Origin: Xanthomonas indica
Lineage (GTDB): Bacteria > Pseudomonadota > Gammaproteobacteria > Xanthomonadales > Xanthomonadaceae
Direction of reading: 5' to 3'
Length of the DNA: 64,000 nt
Assembly (NCBI RefSeq): GCF_040529045.1
Contig: NZ_CP131914.1
Span: 4,696,501 to 4,760,500 of the forward strand
Position 1 is the stretch's first letter; each line of letters begins with the position of its first letter. Positions 17,674-25,295 of this stretch are shown piece after piece. Below the pieces are notes generated by a model that worked only from the letters and a program-made list of their open reading frames with translations, was not told the origin of the DNA and ran no database searches. Made by a program: the position numbers and the translations under genes.

Positions 17674-18258
17674 ATGCGCGCCGACGCCCAAAAAAACTAC
17701 CAACGCCTGCTGGACGTGGCCCGCGAGGCCCTGGCCGAAGCCGGCGCGGACACCTCGCTGCGCGACATCGCGCGCCGCGCCGAAGTCGGCCTGGGCACCT
17801 TGTACCGCCACTTCCCCACCCGCGAGGCCCTGCTCGAAGCCCTGCTGCGCAACGACTTCGAGGACCTGGCGACCAAGGCCGACGCCCTGTGCGTGGCCGC
17901 GGCCTCGGACCAGGCGTTGCTGGCCTGGCTGGAGGAGATCATCGCCTTCACCCACCGCCAGCGCGGCATCCTCGCCCCGATGATGTCCGCCATCGAAGAC
18001 GACGCCTCCGCGCTGCACGCCTCCTGCGTACGGCTACGCGCCGCAGGCGCCGCCCTGCTCGCGCGCGCGCAGGCGGACGGCAAGGCCCGCCTCGACATGG
18101 ACGGCGACGAGCTGTTCGACCTGATCGCGGCGCTGGCCTGGCTGCGGGAGCAGCCGTCGCATGGCAAGCGCGCCGAGCGCCTGTTCGAACTCGTGACGGG
18201 CGCGATCCTTGCGCACCCCACGCCCCCTCCAACGACGTCGCCGGCCCGGAAGCGGTAG
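17674..18258 (+). CDS. TetR-family transcriptional repressor
   Basis: A 194-residue regulator. The N-terminal helix-turn-helix spans about residues 12-55 (LLDVAREALAEAGADTSLRD, then RRAEVGLGTLYRHFPTREALL), followed by an all-helical ligand domain with LAWLEEIIAFTHRQRGILAP. ATG 17674 lies after AAAGGAC. It should repress the divergent oxidoreductase and itself through the palindrome at 17630-17651. The ligand is unknown. The gene converges with the AraC gene, whose stop is 14 bases away. Confidence 0.92.
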   Translation: MRADAQKNYQRLLDVAREALAEAGADTSLRDIARRAEVGLGTLYRHFPTREALLEALLRNDFEDLATKADALCVAAASDQALLAWLEEIIAFTHRQRGILAPMMSAIEDDASALHASCVRLRAAGAALLARAQADGKARLDMDGDELFDLIAALAWLREQPSHGKRAERLFELVTGAILAHPTPPPTTSPARKR

Positions 18259-18272
18259 GCCGCGCCGGGTGC

Positions 18273-19223
18273 CTACTGCACGCCCTCGACCTCTTCGGAG
18301 AACGACGGTTCACCGCGCCCCGCGCCGCGGCCGCTTGCACGCGCGTACTGCGTCGGCGGCTGTCCGACATGGCGGGCGAACGCGACGCTGAAGGTGCTCG
18401 CGGAGCTGTAGCCGACGCGCTCGGCGATCGCGGCGATGCCGAACTCGTTGCGGCGCAACAGGTCCTTGGCCAAGGCCATGCGCCAGGCCAGCAGGTATTC
18501 CATCGGCGCCATGCCCACCGTGCGGCCGAAGCGCTCGAAGAACGCCGAACGCGACAAGGCGGCTTCCTTCGCCAAGGCCGCCACCGTCCACGCCCGTGTG
18601 GGTTGCGCATGCATCGCGCGGATCGCCGCGGCCAGGCGCGCATCGGCCAGCCCACGCGCCAGGCCCGGCGACGCCGCCGTGCCCGCGGCCGCACGCAGCG
18701 CTTCGATCAGCAGCACTTCCAGCAACCGCGAGAGCACGACCTCGCGCGCGGGGCGTGCCTCGCGCGACTCCTCTCCCACCAGGTGCACCAGCGTGGCGAG
18801 CCGGTGCTCGCCGTGCACATAGACCATCTGCGGCAGCAGCGAGACCAGCAGCGCCGCGTCAGGCGAGCCGAAACTGCAGTGGCCAACCAGGATGCGCAGG
18901 TCGGCCGGGCCTTCCTGCATGCCGATCCGGAACACGCCGTTCCCCAATGCCGTCGGCATGGTCTCGGCCACGTCCGCGTGCGGCGCAAGGCTGGACATTG
19001 TGATGCGGTAAGCCGCGGGCACCAGCACGAAATCGCCGGCCTGCAGCAGGATCGGCTTGCCGCCGTCGAGCGCCATGTGGCAGCCGCCCTCCAGCACCGC
19101 GCAGTAGAAGGGTTGCCCGGCGTCGGACCGCCGGATGCGCCAGGCACCGGCACCGACCACCTGCTTGGAGAACCGGGCCGCCGGCTGCAGCAGCGTCACC
19201 ACCTCGGCAAGGGGATCCACCAT
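18273..19223 (-). CDS. AraC-family regulator with cupin N-terminal domain
   Basis: A 316-residue activator. The N-terminal ~190 residues form a cupin-type sensor (AVLEGGCHMALDGGKPILLQ, then AGDFVLVPAAY). The C-terminal ~110 residues carry two helix-turn-helix motifs (WTVAALAKEAALSRSAFFER and FGIAAIAERVGYSSASTFSV). The pairing with a divergent short-chain dehydrogenase gene (19321) is a common arrangement, and the 97-base gap holds the shared promoter. Because that target is frameshifted, the regulator may now have no working local partner. Confidence 0.92.
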   Translation of the reverse strand: MVDPLAEVVTLLQPAARFSKQVVGAGAWRIRRSDAGQPFYCAVLEGGCHMALDGGKPILLQAGDFVLVPAAYRITMSSLAPHADVAETMPTALGNGVFRIGMQEGPADLRILVGHCSFGSPDAALLVSLLPQMVYVHGEHRLATLVHLVGEESREARPAREVVLSRLLEVLLIEALRAAAGTAASPGLARGLADARLAAAIRAMHAQPTRAWTVAALAKEAALSRSAFFERFGRTVGMAPMEYLLAWRMALAKDLLRRNEFGIAAIAERVGYSSASTFSVAFARHVGQPPTQYARASGRGAGRGEPSFSEEVEGVQ

Positions 19224-19320
19224 CGCTGGACGCTCGCAAACGAATCAAGGACTTTGGATCGTAGCGAGTACGGGGACGGCAATCTATCGTCGTGACTCGT
19301 CCACGCGCAAAGGAATTCCC

Positions 19321-20066
19321 TTGAAGACCGTCCTGATCACCGGCTGCTCCTCCGGCTTCGGCCTGCCGCCCGCTACTTCCTCGCCCGCGCATGGCGGGTG
19401 CTCGCCACCATGCGCACCCCGCGCGAGGACCTGCTACCGCCATCGGCACAGCTGCGCGTGCTGCCGTTGGACGTCACCGATGCGCAGAGCATCCGCGCGG
19501 CCATCGAAGCGGCCGGCCCGATCGACGTGCTGGTCAACAACGCCGGCTTCGGCGCACCCGCCCCGTTCGAGCTGATGGACATGGACACCGTGCGCGCCCT
19601 GTTCGACACCAACACCTTCGGCACGATGGCGCTTACCCAGGCGGTGTTGCCGCAGATGCGGGCGCGCGGTGGCGGCGTCGTGGTGAACGTCACCTCCAGC
19701 GTCACCTACAAGCCGCTGCCGCTGGTCGGCATCTACCGTGCGGCCAAGGCGGCGGTGAATACCTTCACCGAATCGCTGGCGAACGAAGTCGAACCGTTTG
19801 GCGTGCGCGTGCGCCTCGTGCTGCCCGGATCCTCGGGCGAGACGCGTTTTCGCGACACCGCCCGCACACGGCTGCGCGGCATGGACGACGCGGTCTATGG
19901 CGACTTCATGCGCCACACCATCGCGCGGATGGCCGAGTCCACCGGCCCGGGCACGCGCATGCAGGACGTCGCCGAAGCCGTCTGGCGCGCGGCCACCGAT
20001 CCGTCGGCGCCGCTGTATCTGCCGGCCGGGGCGGATGCGGTGCAGTGGGCGGCGAAGGCGGGATGA
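19321..20066 (+). pseudogene. Short-chain dehydrogenase/reductase broken by a one-base deletion
   Basis: A TTG start behind AAAGGA begins LKTVLITGCSSGFG, the SDR cofactor loop. The frame is then lost after CTG at 19363-19365, where one G appears to be missing (CTGCCGCCC instead of CTGGCCGCCC). From there the other frame continues the family perfectly: RYFLARAWRVLATMRTP, VLVNNAGFGAPAPFEL, the Ser of VNVTSSVTY, and YRAAKAAVNTFTESL with the catalytic Tyr and Lys. The intact product would be about 248 residues. Either it is a recent pseudogene, or the base was lost in sequencing. An in-frame start at 19398 would give 222 residues without the cofactor loop. Confidence 0.85.
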
Positions 20067-20410
20067 GCCGACGGCCGCCTCAGCTGCATTCGCTTGGCGC
20101 GCCTAGCAGTTACGCCACCGGAATAAGCCCCAAACTCGCGCATCTCGGCGTACATGGTCGCGGGCACTTCCTCCCTACCATCTGCGGAGACTGTCCCTTC
20201 GCAGACCAGCACGTACTCATCAGAGCCATACCGAGCTAGAAGGAATACGGCCAAGCCGAGAGCCGCGGAAAGGGCGACAACAGTGCCAACGGACCACGCC
20301 AGCGCAGTTAGCAGTGCACGCCATACCGAGCCACGCGGCGGTTTCCCTCCATAGAGCCGCCTGTTCTTCTCGTGCTCGGCCTGGACGGATAGCCAATCGG
20401 AACTGCCCAC
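19895..20410 (-). CDS. Hypothetical single-pass membrane protein, probably 3'-truncated
   Basis: Not recognised. From ATG 20410 (near TGGGCAGTT and an AGGAGG-like upstream run) the first ~100 residues look real: a polar N-terminus (MGSSDWLSVQAEHEKNRRLY), a transmembrane helix at about residues 32-58, and an extracytoplasmic part (DEYVLVCEGTVSADGREEVP). From about residue 103 the sequence turns basic and low-complexity and runs antisense over the SDR gene for 172 bases. The natural C-terminus was probably lost where the accessory island meets the SDR gene, near 20070-20105. Confidence 0.45.
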   Translation of the reverse strand: MGSSDWLSVQAEHEKNRRLYGGKPPRGSVWRALLTALAWSVGTVVALSAALGLAVFLLARYGSDEYVLVCEGTVSADGREEVPATMYAEMREFGAYSGGVTARRAKRMQLRRPSAHPAFAAHCTASAPAGRYSGADGSVAARQTASATSCMRVPGPVDSAIRAMVWRMKSP

Positions 20411-20468
20411 GTTTCCTCCTTGATGGGCTGAGGGTAGTACCGGCCTTACGTGTGGCCCTTACGGGCGG

Positions 20469-20945
20469 TTACGACTTCACCGTAACGAGTGCGCCTTTAG
20501 CCACGTCCTTGCCGTCTTCGTCCACGATCCAGATGCTCCAATCCGGAGCAAAGAAGGATTTAGCACCCGACGAGCGGGCCATCGAAACCCCTTCCATCGT
20601 CATGAACAACCGTTCTGCTGCGCATATCGCCGGTGATGCTTCATTTTCGGACCATATCAACGAGCCGATCCGTGCACCACCAGGACCTTCGATGGGTCCG
20701 TCGACTCGCAGCTGCAGCTTCAGCGCCGGGTCCAAGGTGACGCATTGGCTTACATCGTCGAGAAGCTGGAATGTTCCAACGTGTTCTCCGGTCAGCCAAA
20801 GCGCAGAAGGCCTATCTTCTCCTTGGCTGTGGATCGTTGTCCTAAGTAGCCAGTTGTTCGATTGCAGAATCAACGATCCAGGAGGGAGGTCTCTATCTCT
20901 ACCGATCCGGAAGAAGCTTGCCTTCATAGCCATCCACATCTCCAT
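20469..20945 (-). CDS. Hypothetical island protein
   Basis: Not recognised. A 158-residue soluble protein from ATG 20945, chosen because CCAGGA lies 6 bases upstream; the frame is open to 21029. It is compositionally less GC-biased than the flanking core genes and has normal residue variety, e.g. GSLILQSNNWLLRTTIHSQG and APDWSIWIVDEDGKDVAKGA. No signal peptide or membrane segment is seen. It lies 58 bases upstream of the membrane-protein gene on the same strand, so the two may be co-transcribed island cargo. Confidence 0.55.
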   Translation of the reverse strand: MEMWMAMKASFFRIGRDRDLPPGSLILQSNNWLLRTTIHSQGEDRPSALWLTGEHVGTFQLLDDVSQCVTLDPALKLQLRVDGPIEGPGGARIGSLIWSENEASPAICAAERLFMTMEGVSMARSSGAKSFFAPDWSIWIVDEDGKDVAKGALVTVKS

Positions 20946-21028
20946 TGCTGTCCTGGTCAGTCCAGGGCCTGCCTGCATCCTATCAGGGTGAAACGCGCAC
21001 CTAAGACTTCCAGACCCCACGCAGCGCA

Positions 21029-21139
21029 CTAGTTGATCGGATCGGCCCTGTGCCGGTAGTGGCTATCCACCATGACCATGGCGGACCACCCTACGAAGGC
21101 CACGACCAAGCCACAGACAGACGCATCACCGACCTCCAA
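21029..21139 (-). CDS. Possible 36-residue membrane peptide
   Basis: A short frame with a TTG start and a GAGG 10 bases upstream. The product has one hydrophobic helix (VCGLVVAFVGWSAMVMV) followed by a polar, His/Arg-rich tail (DSHYRHRADPIN). Its residue use is protein-like, but the length and rare start make it doubtful; it could be a fragment of a lost gene. Confidence 0.2.
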   Translation of the reverse strand: MEVGDASVCGLVVAFVGWSAMVMVDSHYRHRADPIN

Positions 21140-21261
21140 AGGGTCCCGTCCTCATGCAGAAGGCTAAGTACGGATCCCACTTCGCAGTAGAGACTAGGCG
21201 GCTTAAACCTGCCAACCCTGATGCCGCCCCTGTGAGAGATCGATATCCCACACCCGTTCAC

Positions 21262-21575
21262 TTACTTGCGGGTCTCTTTGCACATGTAGAGGTCGTACTG
21301 ACTCTCATACCGGCAACCCACCCCACACTCGTAGTCGCCGAAGCCGAGGTCGTCGGCTTGCTCGTCCGACAACGACTCCTGGTGCTGCCGACGCGACGCT
21401 ACCGCGGCGGACTGGCAATCTTCGAAGGTGGAGTACCGGCCAAAGATGGCCTTGTGAGCGTCTTCCGCAGCAAGGGATTTACCCGGCGGGTACACAATGC
21501 CGTCCACACCTCCGGCTCATTATGACAGGCTCTCAGCAGGGGCAATAACAATAGGGTGCGCGCGTGGCGTCTCAT
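21262..21575 (-). pseudogene. Small Cys-rich lipoprotein with a probable frameshift
   Basis: From ATG 21575 one frame encodes a lipoprotein-like leader (MRRHARTLLLLPLLRAC, lipobox LRAC) followed by HNEPEVW. The matching mature part lies in another frame: DGIVYPPGKS, STFEDCQSAAVAS, and DYECGVGCRYESQYDLYMCKE. Adding one base after the TGG codon near 21505 joins them into one ~104-residue protein of a type with paired Cys and a W-x-G-x-VYP start that I recall from Xanthomonas hypothetical lipoproteins. So it is either a one-base-deletion pseudogene or a sequencing error. Without the leader, an 81-residue GTG-started frame (21507) remains. Confidence 0.5.
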
Positions 21576-21639
21576 CGGCGGCTAGTAGCACCGGCCGCGA
21601 GGTCGGCCGGTGCGAACTTTGGCCCGGAAGGGACTAGGC

Positions 21640-21888
21640 TCAGTCTGCGCTCAAGCTCTTCAGGTAAGCGTCTGTTCCTTCCTTCTCCTTTGCAGCTTGA
21701 TACTCTGCAAATGTCGAGGCTGCATTTACTGAATGGTGCAGGATGCGCTCAAAGTCTGGCCATTTCGCCCGGAGTGAAATAGCCCCCGTGGTCGGCGCTG
21801 GCGTGGCAATTGATTGCGAAGCTGCTGCGGCGAAGATTTCGCGGACGAGCTGCGGGTCGGTATTGGGGTGAATGTTTCCTGCATTCAT
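21640..21888 (-). CDS. Hypothetical 82-residue island protein
   Basis: Not recognised. ATG 21888 follows AAGGAGAAGGCC, an excellent ribosome-binding site, which decides this start over an open frame to 21942. The product is soluble, with an Ala/Thr-rich linker in the middle and a C-terminal helix (SVNAASTFAEYQAAKEKEG). It lies 77 bases after the 273-residue gene on the same strand and may share its transcript. Confidence 0.55.
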   Translation of the reverse strand: MNAGNIHPNTDPQLVREIFAAAASQSIATPAPTTGAISLRAKWPDFERILHHSVNAASTFAEYQAAKEKEGTDAYLKSLSAD

Positions 21889-21965
21889 GGCCTTCTCCTT
21901 GGTTGCCCCGGCCAATCCAGGGCCCAGCGCATCGTATCTCATGTACCCAATGGCTGGGGCTATGG

Positions 21966-22787
21966 TCAGGGCTCGTCCGGGTCGAACGTCTCTTCCGGAT
22001 AGAACTTGACGATGGTTGCGACCCTTGGCGTTCCGTTAAGGGTCTGAATGTGTACGTCCACGACATAGGCCAAGTGCTGCCATGGGCGAGAGAACTCGTT
22101 CCCTTGGGCAAACATTTCTTCCATGATCGCGCTGTTCTCGAAAAGAACGCGCATCGGCTTGGAGCTGACTGACTCGATCTTAGCGCGGTTGCCAGTCTTT
22201 GACTTGGTGTCGAACTTGGCCTGATACCAGGTCATGACACGCTTCTTGTAAGTCGCTTCCTGAGGCTCTTCGATCTTCCCAATCTCTTTCTTGATTCGGT
22301 TCTGCATCCGTACGGCCTCGTTGGAACTGACCGTCAGAAGGTTGACCGTGTTCCCGTTCCCGGTAACGGATAGGTTCAACTGGGAGCCGCTGTCTTTCGC
22401 GATTGGCTCAATGATCGAGCTCCACTGCTTCAAATCGGATTTGCTCAGATCTTGGGGCTTGTCCGCGAGCTTCCCCTGTAGCCAAAGCGCTATTTCCTTG
22501 GCATTCGAAGCCCATTCCAGCAGAGATCCGCCAGACCACAGCAGCGGGATGAATGGAATAGCATTGGCGAACAGCTCCACGATGATGGAGCCCGACCTTA
22601 CTTCTTTGATCAGCAGTTCGGTGCTGGGACGCTCGTCGGACGGGAACGAGTTCTCTATGAAGCTTTCGTACTGCTGGCTTATCGCCAACAGGGAAAGGGT
22701 CAGGTCAGTCAACGACACCGGAGTTCGGTTGTTGATCGTTACCTGCAGGCGGCTATCGTCTGCAAAAATTGCCTCATTGATGTCCAT
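21966..22787 (-). CDS. Unrecognised 273-residue island protein behind a poly-G tract
   Basis: Not recognised. From ATG 22787 the N-terminal ~70 residues look like a soluble domain (LQVTINNRTPVSLTDLTLSL). Residues ~72-110 contain a moderately hydrophobic segment (GSIIVELFANAIPFIPLLW, then LEWASNAKEIALWLQ). The remainder is charged and helical (NRIKKEIGKIEEPQEATYKK) and ends in a beta-rich part (HLAYVVDVHIQTLNGTPRVA). Codon use is clearly less GC-rich than the core genes, suggesting transfer. A G11 run on this strand sits 6 bases before the start, overlapping the ribosome-binding region. It could be a defence or effector gene, but no catalytic motif was identified. Confidence 0.7.
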   Translation of the reverse strand: MDINEAIFADDSRLQVTINNRTPVSLTDLTLSLLAISQQYESFIENSFPSDERPSTELLIKEVRSGSIIVELFANAIPFIPLLWSGGSLLEWASNAKEIALWLQGKLADKPQDLSKSDLKQWSSIIEPIAKDSGSQLNLSVTGNGNTVNLLTVSSNEAVRMQNRIKKEIGKIEEPQEATYKKRVMTWYQAKFDTKSKTGNRAKIESVSSKPMRVLFENSAIMEEMFAQGNEFSRPWQHLAYVVDVHIQTLNGTPRVATIVKFYPEETFDPDEP

Positions 22788-22793
22788 ATCCCT

Positions 22794-22804
22794 CCCCCCC
22801 CCCC
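22794..22804 (-). repeat. 11-base G:C homopolymer at a gene start
   Basis: Eleven G on the minus strand are followed by AGGGAT and the ATG of the 273-residue gene. Tracts this long are prone to slippage. Here a change would alter promoter-to-start spacing, or the reading frame if the alternative TTG start at 22814 is used. Confidence 0.8.
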
Positions 22805-23077
22805 AGATCCACAATCTTAGCTGCTCAGTACGCAGCCACTTACGCGGCGATGAAGCCTAGCATCTATGGCGGAGCTCCGTGTCCGCCAAAGGCCCACCTA
22901 CAGTCAGCCGGAGCTCGTCGCCGCCCGGTTTCTTCCTTCGCTGAGCCCCCCTTTTGGATCCCGGGAAAAGCTCGCGCGCGCGTACTGGCCGGAAAACTCC
23001 GATCTTGGGTTTGGCAAGCGATGGGCCAGATCTTTGACGAGAGCGCCCCCTCCCGCCTCGCCCCGACCCCAGCTGGG

Positions 23078-23272
23078 TCAGTTAGAAACCGGACTCTGCT
23101 TACGATGCTGGCCCCGTGGCCGGCGCCCGGTTCGTCGAAGGTGCTCATAGGTGCAGGGGTGCCCCGGTGCATACGCCGGACTAATGCAGGCAGCGGGCGA
23201 CGACTCGGGCGCGTTGTCCTGCACCGGGATCTCGCCATACGCGGCTTCAATGGTCACTTCAGAAGCAGCCAT
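23078..23272 (-). CDS. Hypothetical 64-residue protein
   Basis: Not recognised. ATG 23272 follows GGGGGTGATCC and overlaps the end of the upstream small membrane-protein gene by 14 bases, which suggests translational coupling. The first ~48 residues are plausible (MAASEVTIEAAYGEIPVQDN); the tail is basic. It could instead be non-coding. Confidence 0.35.
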   Translation of the reverse strand: MAASEVTIEAAYGEIPVQDNAPESSPAACISPAYAPGHPCTYEHLRRTGRRPRGQHRKQSPVSN

Positions 23273-23489
23273 GGATCACCCCCAGGCTGGCAGGAGATGC
23301 TGCGGCCAAAGCCAGAGCGGCGACAAACAGAGCCGTGCAGACCCTGTAGGTGTTTGCGTCGTCGTTGAGGGCGAGCCAGCGGTGGACTCGGACGAACGTA
23401 GTGGGGCGAGCAGCTCGCGGGGTGACTGCCGGCCGTTTTTCGGCCGAGCGCGCCCGTTCAGGCGCAACAGGTACAATGTTGCAGTCCAT
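23259..23489 (-). CDS. Hypothetical small single-pass membrane protein
   Basis: Not recognised. A 76-residue protein with a basic cytoplasmic N-terminus and one transmembrane helix at about residues 50-70 (VCTALFVAALALAAASPASL). It is the first of two overlapping small genes and lies 30 bases below a long imperfect hairpin (23519-23552). GGAGAG upstream of ATG 23489 supports the start. Small genes like this often flank integrases in tRNA-linked islands; the function is unknown. Confidence 0.45.
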   Translation of the reverse strand: MDCNIVPVAPERARSAEKRPAVTPRAARPTTFVRVHRWLALNDDANTYRVCTALFVAALALAAASPASLGVIHGCF

Positions 23490-23518
23490 GATCGACTCTC
23501 CAATAGTCGGTTGTGGTA

Positions 23519-23552
23519 GGCCGAGCTAGGGGTTGCCGCCCCTTCCTCGGCC
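23519..23552. promoter_or_regulatory. Two-part hairpin upstream of the small membrane-protein gene
   Basis: GGCCGAG (23519-23525) pairs with CTCGGCC (23546-23552), and inside it GGGG (23529-23532) pairs with CCCC (23539-23542) around TTGCCG. The CTA/TTC internal loop is unpaired. It lies between the integrase remnant and the small gene and could be a leader structure or an element of the mobile island. Confidence 0.45.
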
Positions 23553-23610
23553 GCTTTGTTTATGCGGCTCTGCTTTTTGCTATGGCCCTCCTTAGAGGCC
23601 TCTCCAGTGG

Positions 23611-24691
23611 TTAGGCGCGCTTGGCCTTGAAGGCCAGCACGTTCGGTTCTGCAACGCGCAGCTTGTCGAGATAGTCAGACCAGGCCTGCATCATCTTCCG
23701 GCGTTCCGGCAGGTGAGTTGCGCGGTTGTAGGCCCGCCCAAGCGAATCCTTCACGGCATGCGCCAACTGATGCTCGATGTAGTCCGGGCGATAGCCAAGA
23801 ACCTCGTCCAGCACCGTTCTCGCCATTGCTCGGAAGCCGTGGCCGACCATCGTGTCAGAGTCGAAGCCGAGATTTCGAAGCGCCGCGTTCATCGTGTTCT
23901 CGCTCATCGGCTTGAGCGCACTGCGCACGCCGGGGAAAACGAATTCGCTCCGCTTCGTATACGGGCAAAGCTCCTGCAGGACTTCGACGGCCTGGTCGGA
24001 CAAAGGGACGATGTGCGCGGTTTTGGTCTTGCTGGTGACGTAGCGCCACTCGGCTGCATCCAGATTGATATCGGTCCATTTCGCTTGGCGCAGCTCGCCT
24101 GGATGCACGAACAGCATAGGGGCCAGCTTCAGCGCCGCTTGGGTAACCAAGGCTCCCTGATAGCCCCACAGCGCGCGGAGCAGATCACCAATGACTGCGG
24201 GGTCGGTCACGCTCGCAAAGTGCTTGGTCTGCGGCTGCTCGAGCGCCCCGGTCAGATCCTGGGCCGGATTCCGATCAGCACGCCCGGTGGCGATGGCATA
24301 GCGGAAGATTCGGCCGGCATGGGCCCTTGCGCGATGGGCGGTCTCTACTACGCCTCGCTGTTCCAGCTTCCTGAGCGCGGCCAGTAGAACCGGAGCAGTA
24401 ATGTACCCGATAGGCAGATCCGCCAGCCCGGCCAGATCCTTCTCGATGGGCAGGATTTGCCCCGCCGCGCAGCAATGAGCGCAGGCGGTCGCGCTCGACG
24501 CGAGCAGCCTGCAGCGACATTGAGGGGTAGTCATCAAGCGTGACGATGCTGGCCTTGCCCAAGTAGCGATAGCGGTAACGCCAGACCTTGGCACCCGACG
24601 GGCGCACTTCGATGCACAAGCCGTTGGCGTCAGCCACACGGAAGGGACTGGCCTTCGGCTCGAGCGAGCGCAACTTGGTGTCGGTCAGCAT
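23611..24691 (-). pseudogene. Tyrosine-recombinase integrase, deleted and mutated
   Basis: The N-terminal DNA-binding part is intact from ATG 24691 (MLTDTKLRSLEPKASPFRVA, then WRYRYRYLGK) to about LLRGGANPA near 24450. There the frame changes, and the catalytic half continues in another frame (LPIGYITAPVLLAALRKLEQ, HGFRAMARTVLDE, AYNRATHLPERRKMMQAW). The two parts total about 360 codons against roughly 400 in intact P4-type integrases, so some of the core-binding domain is missing at the junction. The box-I arginine of the usual RPGEL motif is His (FVHPGEL, codon CAT at 24113-24115). The later His, Arg and Tyr remain. The gene should be inactive. Confidence 0.88.
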
Positions 24692-24866
24692 GCGAGTCGA
24701 GCGCCTGTGAGTCGTCTAGGGGCGTCTAGCCCGCTGACACACAGCCTGACTCACTTTTTCGTGGATGCAAGTGGATGCCACTGAACACTGCTGGACGCCA
24801 GAACCGCCCTAAATCCACCAACACCAGGCTTCGCAAGACGTCCTTGGACCCCGATGGACGTCAATG
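24692..24866. other. Integrase-tRNA junction with short repeats
   Basis: No gene is seen. The stretch holds direct repeats of the type GTGGATGC (twice near 24762-24777) and TGGACG, and an inverted repeat GACGTCC (24837-24843)/GGACGTC (24856-24862) beside the tRNA 3' end. These may be integrase arm sites or part of the attachment site. I could not find a second copy of the tRNA 3' sequence elsewhere in the window. Confidence 0.4.
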
Positions 24867-24942
24867 TGGTGGGCCCACCAGGATTCGAACCTGGAACCAA
24901 AGGATTATGAGTCCTCTGCTCTAACCGTTGAGCTATAGGCCC
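24867..24942 (-). tRNA. tRNA-Ile2 (CAU anticodon, lysidine type), CCA encoded
   Basis: A 76-base cloverleaf read on the minus strand from GGGCCTA. The anticodon is CAT (24907-24909) within ACTCATAATCC, the T-loop is GGTTCGAATCC, and the 3' end TGGGCCCACCA pairs with the 5' end. The ACTCATAATC anticodon arm is that of Ile tRNAs reading AUA after lysidine modification rather than Met tRNAs; that assignment is by resemblance. It marks the right edge of the accessory island. Confidence 0.88.
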
Positions 24943-25202
24943 GGATGCGTCCGGAGCGGGCGGGCGATGCGTCGGCCGCCGGCTTGGCGCCTCTGGCGTG
25001 CATGCAGAGGAAGGCGCCGAGACGGGCGTGAGTTTACCGGTCGGGGTGGTGGGCTGTCTGCCCGGGGCGGTAGACGGGGCCGAGAATTGCTCTCGGCCTG
25101 TGGGCGCAGCGAGCTGAGCACTAAGGATGCGCACCTGATCGGTGCGCATCCTTGGCATCTCGTGGGGTTGCGGCTAGGGTGCCGACAACAGGTCGGGAAA
25201 GC

Positions 25203-25225
25203 GTCGGGACTGAAGTCCCTCCCAC
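25203..25225 (+). repeat. REP-like element
   Basis: GTCGGGACTGAAGTCCCTCC and on, a diverged member of the same REP family, identical to the copy at 34521-34543. The internal GGGACTGAAGTCCC forms a hairpin. It lies in the 353-base gap between the tRNA and the end of glgB, which otherwise holds nothing recognised. Confidence 0.65.
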
Positions 25226-25295
25226 AACAGCCGGCTTCTCTCCGAACAGCCAACTCTTTCCGCCCTCTCACCGCGGTTTCTTCTGCTTTCTCGTC

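Noticed and set aside
20067-20110. Second attachment site copying the tRNA 3' end
   Set aside because: I compared the region with the tRNA 3' sequence and saw no convincing shared run.
22850-23077. Coding sequence between the 273-residue gene and the small genes
   Set aside because: Frames on both strands are short or basic and have no ribosome-binding site.
24867-24942. tRNA-Met from the CAT anticodon
   Set aside because: The ACTCATAATC anticodon arm resembles the lysidine-type Ile2 tRNA rather than initiator or elongator Met tRNAs.
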